From the NCBI GenBank assembly GCA_900321335.1, contig ONVR01000358.1:1-6686 (forward strand): DNA of 6,686 bases, in the 5' to 3' direction. The translations under genes and the position numbers were made by a program. The stretch is from an uncultured Eubacteriales bacterium (GTDB lineage: Bacteria; Bacillota; Clostridia; Oscillospirales; Oscillospiraceae). The notes below the pieces were generated by a model. The model saw only the letters and a program-made list of their open reading frames with translations. It ran no database searches and was not told the DNA's origin. Positions 6,676-6,686 of this stretch are shown here, one piece after another (position 1 is the first letter of the stretch; each line of letters opens with the position of its first letter).

Positions 6676-6686
6676 ATGAACCGTTC
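6676..6686 (+). CDS. Start of a further gene, cut by window end
   Basis: An ATG at 6676 begins the codons Met-Asn-Arg and runs off the window. GAAAGGCAGG (6658-6667) upstream gives a reasonable ribosome binding site with 8 bases of spacing. It lies 38 bases after the kinase stop with no terminator-like hairpin between, so it probably continues the operon. Too little is visible to say what it encodes. Confidence 0.45.

Noticed and set aside
1..6686. Mobile elements, CRISPR arrays, tRNA or rRNA genes
   Set aside because: No transposase or integrase, no spaced direct repeats, no terminal inverted repeats and no tRNA- or rRNA-like sequence was seen; coding density is high throughout.

Overview
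The window looks like a piece of chromosome from a moderately high-GC Gram-positive anaerobe, most likely a Clostridia/Oscillospirales-type Bacillota. This is inferred from strong AGGAGG-type ribosome binding sites, repeated TTG starts, a sigma-A-like promoter, a DacF/PBP5-type D,D-carboxypeptidase, a ComEA-like helix-hairpin-helix protein and protein sequences that resemble gut Firmicutes families. No 16S or other taxonomic marker is present, so the placement is tentative.

Layout. (1) Positions 1-2318, plus strand: the C-terminal nucleotide-binding part of one ABC half-transporter (cut by the window edge), overlapping by 4 bases (ATGA) a complete second half-transporter. The pair resembles the heterodimeric exporter-fold family that includes YbtP/YbtQ and IrtA/IrtB (siderophore/iron-related), but the substrate cannot be read from the sequence. 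(2) Positions 2319-2414: a convergent intergenic stretch with two hairpins. The GC-rich one looks like a two-way terminator. (3) Positions 2415-3941, minus strand: a secreted, membrane-anchored penicillin-binding D-Ala-D-Ala carboxypeptidase with an unusually long charged cytoplasmic tail. (4) Positions 3942-4141: a divergent control region with a good minus-strand promoter. (5) Positions 4142-6637, plus strand: a tightly packed operon of a small membrane-anchored HhH (ComEA-like) protein, an OmpR/PhoB-type response regulator and a HAMP-containing sensor histidine kinase. The start of another gene follows at 6676.

How they work together. The two ABC halves very likely form one heterodimeric transporter. 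The kinase and regulator very likely form a cognate two-component pair, translationally linked to the HhH gene. The carboxypeptidase trims peptidoglycan stem peptides and shares the divergent control region with the two-component operon, so regulation of the wall enzyme by that system is possible but unproven.

I did not find a clear previously undescribed system, mobile element, CRISPR array, tRNA or rRNA. The points most worth a second look are the HhH/two-component gene arrangement, the carboxypeptidase tail, the near-consecutive TTG starts, and the palindromic -10 element in the divergent region.
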